From assembly GCA_012841145.1 (NCBI GenBank), contig DUVH01000012.1, forward strand, positions 1-64,000: a DNA stretch of 64,000 bases, given 5' to 3'. A program made the position numbers and the translations under genes. Source of the DNA: Clostridiaceae bacterium. GTDB taxonomy: Bacteria > Bacillota > Clostridia > Saccharofermentanales > DTU023. Below are positions 60,706 to 64,000 of the stretch, piece after piece (within the stretch, counting starts at the first letter, position 1; every line of letters begins with the position of its first letter). The notes under the pieces were generated by a model, which made no database searches, was not told where the DNA came from, and saw nothing but the letters and a program-made list of their open reading frames with translations.

Positions 60706-63046
60706 TTACAGGATCACAGAGCCAATGAAGGAGCATACCGCGGCGCTCATTTGCCTCATTGTTCGCGAGCATCATCTCCAGTGTGCGCCGGCGCGTGAGG
60801 AGGAACAGTCGTTCCTTCGCGCGCGTCACGCCCGTATAGAGGAGATTGCGCGTCAGAAAAGCGGGCGCGCCGGCAGGAATGACAAGAATCTCAACAGGAT
60901 ATTCGGAGCCTTGCGATTTATGAATCGTCGTCGCATAGGCGAGGTCGATGTCATTGAGATCCTCGCCCTCGATTGTTGCGATCCTTTCATCTTCGAAAAG
61001 GATCGTTACGCTCTTCCTCGAGAGACTGATAGACTGAACAATACCCATCTCTCCGTTTACGACGCCCTGTCCCTTGATGCCCGTCCGAGGGATCATCCAC
61101 TCGAGGTCGTAGTGATTTCTCGTCTGCATCACTTTATCGCCCGACGTCAAACGATAACCGTGCGCGTCAATTGCAAAGAATTCTTCACCGCGTGAAAGTC
61201 GCTGGAGCGCGCGGTTCAGCTCGATAATACCGGCTTTGCCGCGCCTGATCGCAGACAAGACTTGGACACCGTAAATACCGTCCGTCCCGTAATGATTAGG
61301 CAACACGTCCCGACAGAGTTTCAATACGCCATCGTACATTTCCTGTTCATCAGCGCAATCGATAAAAATGAAATCCGATTCTAACGACTGGTCAAGTACG
61401 AGTTTCTCGCCTCTCAAGATTCGGTGCGCATTCGACACAATGAGCTTGTGCTCCTCCTGACGATAGATCTGAGTCAACCGCGTATGCGGAAGGAACGGAG
61501 CTAAGAGTATATCGCGCAGCACCTGCCCGGGGCCGATCGACGGGAGCTGGTCGGCATCCCCGATCAGCAAGACGCGCATGCCCGGGCGTACAGCGGACAT
61601 GAGGTGTGAAAATAAAAACAAATCGATCATGGAGCACTCGTCGACGATCAGCGTGTCGCCTTCAAGCGCTTCAGCCGTCAGCCAGAACGCGGCGTCAGGG
61701 ATATCCTCGTCTCGAACCTGCAAAGAAAGCAAACGGTGCAATGTCTGCGCGCTCATCCTGCAAACTTCTGCTAATCGCCGTGCGGCGCGTCCCGTCGGCG
61801 CCGCCAACGAGATTTCCTCACCGTGTTCCCTCAAAATCCTAGTCAAAAGTCGTACGATCGTCGTCTTCCCCGTTCCGGGCCCTCCCGTCAGCACCGAAAG
61901 CGGGCTCGTCAGAGCCATAACAATGGCGCGCGTCTGCTCATCGCCCGGTTCGAACCCCTCTTCTTGCGCCACCTGCTGAACGGCACGCTGTGCCCGCTCC
62001 ACGTCCATAAAGCGATCTCCGGGCGGAGTTACGGACGATAGGAAACGGAGACGTTGTGCGAGAGAGCGTTCGATCACCGCCACATCTGAGAGAGAGATGA
62101 GTCCCTCGGGCGAATTTTCTTCTCCTGACAATGGCTGTTCCCGTGTCGAGATGCACACAGTGCTTGCCGCTGCCGATTCCTCCTTCACGCTACGATACGA
62201 ATCACCTAAGACTCTGACGATTTTTCTTTCTTTCAGAAGGGTATCCATTGCATCATGAACTTTTTCTTCGGAGACTTTGAGTCGTTCAGACAGAAAACTC
62301 GCCACACTGTTCTCGCGAATGACCGTATTGCCATTCCGAAAGAGCGATTGGTTCATCGCGAAAAGAACAGCGCCCTTGAGTCTCGCCGGATGATCTCCTC
62401 CGAGCCCCAAGTCACTTGCAAGTCGGTCTGCCGTCTGAAAACCGATGCCCGGAACGCGTTCGGCGAGGATGAAAGGATTTTCCCTGATGAGCATCTCAGC
62501 CGCCATTCCGAAGATCGTATAGATACGGTGAATACGTGCCGGCCCGATACCGTGCGGCAACAAAAACAGCGATAGATCCTGATAGGCGCGGTCAGCCTTG
62601 AGCTGTTTGCTGAAATTCTCGGCTTTTGCCCGCCCGATGCCGCGGATCTTGGCAACGCGATCAGGATGATCGCGCATGATCGTCAGCGTATCATCACCGA
62701 AAGCTTGAACAAGTTTTCGCGCCGTCGCCTCACGTATCCCTTTAACAGCTCCTGAAGCTAAATATTTTTCAATGCGATCACTTTCGCGCGGCTCGTCCCT
62801 GCTGATCTGCTGGACGGCAATCTGCGGTCCATACGTCGGATGATCTCTCCACAATCCTTCTCCCGACACCATATCGCCCGCCATGATGTGCGGCATGACG
62901 CCGGTCACCGTCCACTCTTCGCCTTGTCCTTCAATATCCAGAATGGAATAGCCGTTTTCATCATTGCGGAAAATGACGCGCGTCACGACGCCTGAAAATG
63001 AAACAGGTTCATTATGCTTGAAGATGGACTGTTGCCGATCGCGCAT
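60698..63046 (-). CDS. recD2: RecD-like ATP-dependent DNA helicase (RecD2)
   Basis: LTGGPGTGKTTIVRLLTRIL, DECSMIDLFLFSHLM, GDADQLPSIGPG, TIHKSQGSEYP; HhH-containing N-terminus. Confidence 0.93.
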   Translation of the reverse strand: MRDRQQSIFKHNEPVSFSGVVTRVIFRNDENGYSILDIEGQGEEWTVTGVMPHIMAGDMVSGEGLWRDHPTYGPQIAVQQISRDEPRESDRIEKYLASGAVKGIREATARKLVQAFGDDTLTIMRDHPDRVAKIRGIGRAKAENFSKQLKADRAYQDLSLFLLPHGIGPARIHRIYTIFGMAAEMLIRENPFILAERVPGIGFQTADRLASDLGLGGDHPARLKGAVLFAMNQSLFRNGNTVIRENSVASFLSERLKVSEEKVHDAMDTLLKERKIVRVLGDSYRSVKEESAAASTVCISTREQPLSGEENSPEGLISLSDVAVIERSLAQRLRFLSSVTPPGDRFMDVERAQRAVQQVAQEEGFEPGDEQTRAIVMALTSPLSVLTGGPGTGKTTIVRLLTRILREHGEEISLAAPTGRAARRLAEVCRMSAQTLHRLLSLQVRDEDIPDAAFWLTAEALEGDTLIVDECSMIDLFLFSHLMSAVRPGMRVLLIGDADQLPSIGPGQVLRDILLAPFLPHTRLTQIYRQEEHKLIVSNAHRILRGEKLVLDQSLESDFIFIDCADEQEMYDGVLKLCRDVLPNHYGTDGIYGVQVLSAIRRGKAGIIELNRALQRLSRGEEFFAIDAHGYRLTSGDKVMQTRNHYDLEWMIPRTGIKGQGVVNGEMGIVQSISLSRKSVTILFEDERIATIEGEDLNDIDLAYATTIHKSQGSEYPVEILVIPAGAPAFLTRNLLYTGVTRAKERLFLLTRRRTLEMMLANNEANERRGMLLHWLCDPVNG

Positions 63047-63072
63047 CAGGTCTCAGCCTTTCACTTTCACTC

Positions 63073-64000
63073 TTAGAATAAGTCAACGGCGTCGAGTCGT
63101 TCCCATGGCAAATCGAGCTCCGGACGGCCGAAGTGGCCGTAATTGCTCACTTGCGCATAAATCGGCCGCAACATGTCGAAACGCTCGATGATCGCGTCGG
63201 GGCGAAGATCGAACGTCGACCGCACATGTCGACTCAAAAACTCGTCCGAAAATTTTTCGCACGTGCCATACGTCGTGACGGTCACGGAAACTGGCTGCGC
63301 GACACCGATAATGTACGCCAGCTGAACTTCACACTGCGAACAAATACCCGAGGCCACCATGTTTTTCGCGATATAGCGCGCAGCGTACGAACCCGTGCGG
63401 TCAACTTTCGTAGGGTCTTTGCCGGAAAAGGCTCCGCCTCCGTGATGGCCGAACCCGCCGTACGTATCGCAGATGATCTTGCGCCCGGTAAGGCCGGTAT
63501 CGCCCTGCGGACCGCCGATCACAAAGCGCCCGGTCGGATTGATGTAGATCTTCGTCTGACTGTCGAAAAGATCTCCGGCAAGTATCGGATAAATCACGTG
63601 ATCCTCAACCTCGTCGCGCACCTGCTCAAGCGTCGCTGCCGCATGATGCTGCGTCGAAATGACGACGGCATCGATATGTACGGGGCGATTGCCCTCGTAA
63701 CGAATCGTTACCTGCGATTTACCGTCGGGGCAAAATGACGTGGCGTGGCCGAGCTTTCGCGCTTCGGACAATTTTTGCGTAAGTCTATGCGCCAGGGTAA
63801 TCGGAAGGGGCATGAACTCCGACGTATCCGTATTCGCGAAGCCGAACATCATCCCCTGATCGCCTGCGCCCAAATGATATCCCGTTTCACCGGCTCTCTC
63901 TTCAAAGGAGAAATTAACGCCCATCGCGATATCGGCCGACTGTTCGTCAATCGATGTCAGAACGGCGCACGAGTCCGCGTCGAAGCCGAATTGGCTGCTT
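63073..64000 (-). CDS. metK: S-adenosylmethionine synthetase (N-terminus beyond right edge)
   Basis: [45 protein letters not shown]; frame stays open to the window end ([30 protein letters not shown]). Confidence 0.95.
   Translation of the reverse strand, partial: SSQFGFDADSCAVLTSIDEQSADIAMGVNFSFEERAGETGYHLGAGDQGMMFGFANTDTSEFMPLPITLAHRLTQKLSEARKLGHATSFCPDGKSQVTIRYEGNRPVHIDAVVISTQHHAAATLEQVRDEVEDHVIYPILAGDLFDSQTKIYINPTGRFVIGGPQGDTGLTGRKIICDTYGGFGHHGGGAFSGKDPTKVDRTGSYAARYIAKNMVASGICSQCEVQLAYIIGVAQPVSVTVTTYGTCEKFSDEFLSRHVRSTFDLRPDAIIERFDMLRPIYAQVSNYGHFGRPELDLPWERLDAVDLF

Overview
The window looks like a chromosomal segment of a Firmicutes/Clostridia-type bacterium, mostly dense housekeeping operons. 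From left to right: the N-terminal ~1283 codons of a large secreted subtilisin-like (S8) protease (minus strand, runs off the left edge); pepF; gyrA; the rsmG-mnmG-mnmE-jag-yidC-yidD-rnpA-rpmH cluster without dnaA next to rpmH; folD; a protein-kinase-like gene; clpX-clpP-tig; a CPA antiporter; lon; an AI-2E-family permease; nagA; a Trk/Ktr-type K+ uptake pair; a GPH-type sugar symporter with GH13; a lipoprotein serpin; a NuoE/NuoF/FdhA-N-terminus-like redox module; psd-pssA; a candidate structured ncRNA upstream of cysS; cysS-mrnC-rlmB; a purine/thionucleoside salvage block (punA-mtnA-ahcY) followed by a BMP-type nucleoside ABC transporter and deoD; tRNA-Arg(ACG); a small accessory island; then ZIP, comF, recD2 and partial metK. 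The strongest discovery leads are: (1) an apparently SOS-controlled Y-family polymerase cassette with two LexA-like boxes, in which the polymerase is flanked by two small proteins that appear to be paralogues of each other; (2) a ~162-nt RNA with a good promoter and a nearly continuous 28-bp closing helix upstream of cysS (6S-like topology); (3) a NADH-dehydrogenase-like trio whose third subunit stops where the catalytic domain should begin; (4) an orphan Abi/HEPN-like gene and an internally deleted aldo/keto reductase remnant beside the polymerase cassette. All calls come from reading the sequence; no database search was run.
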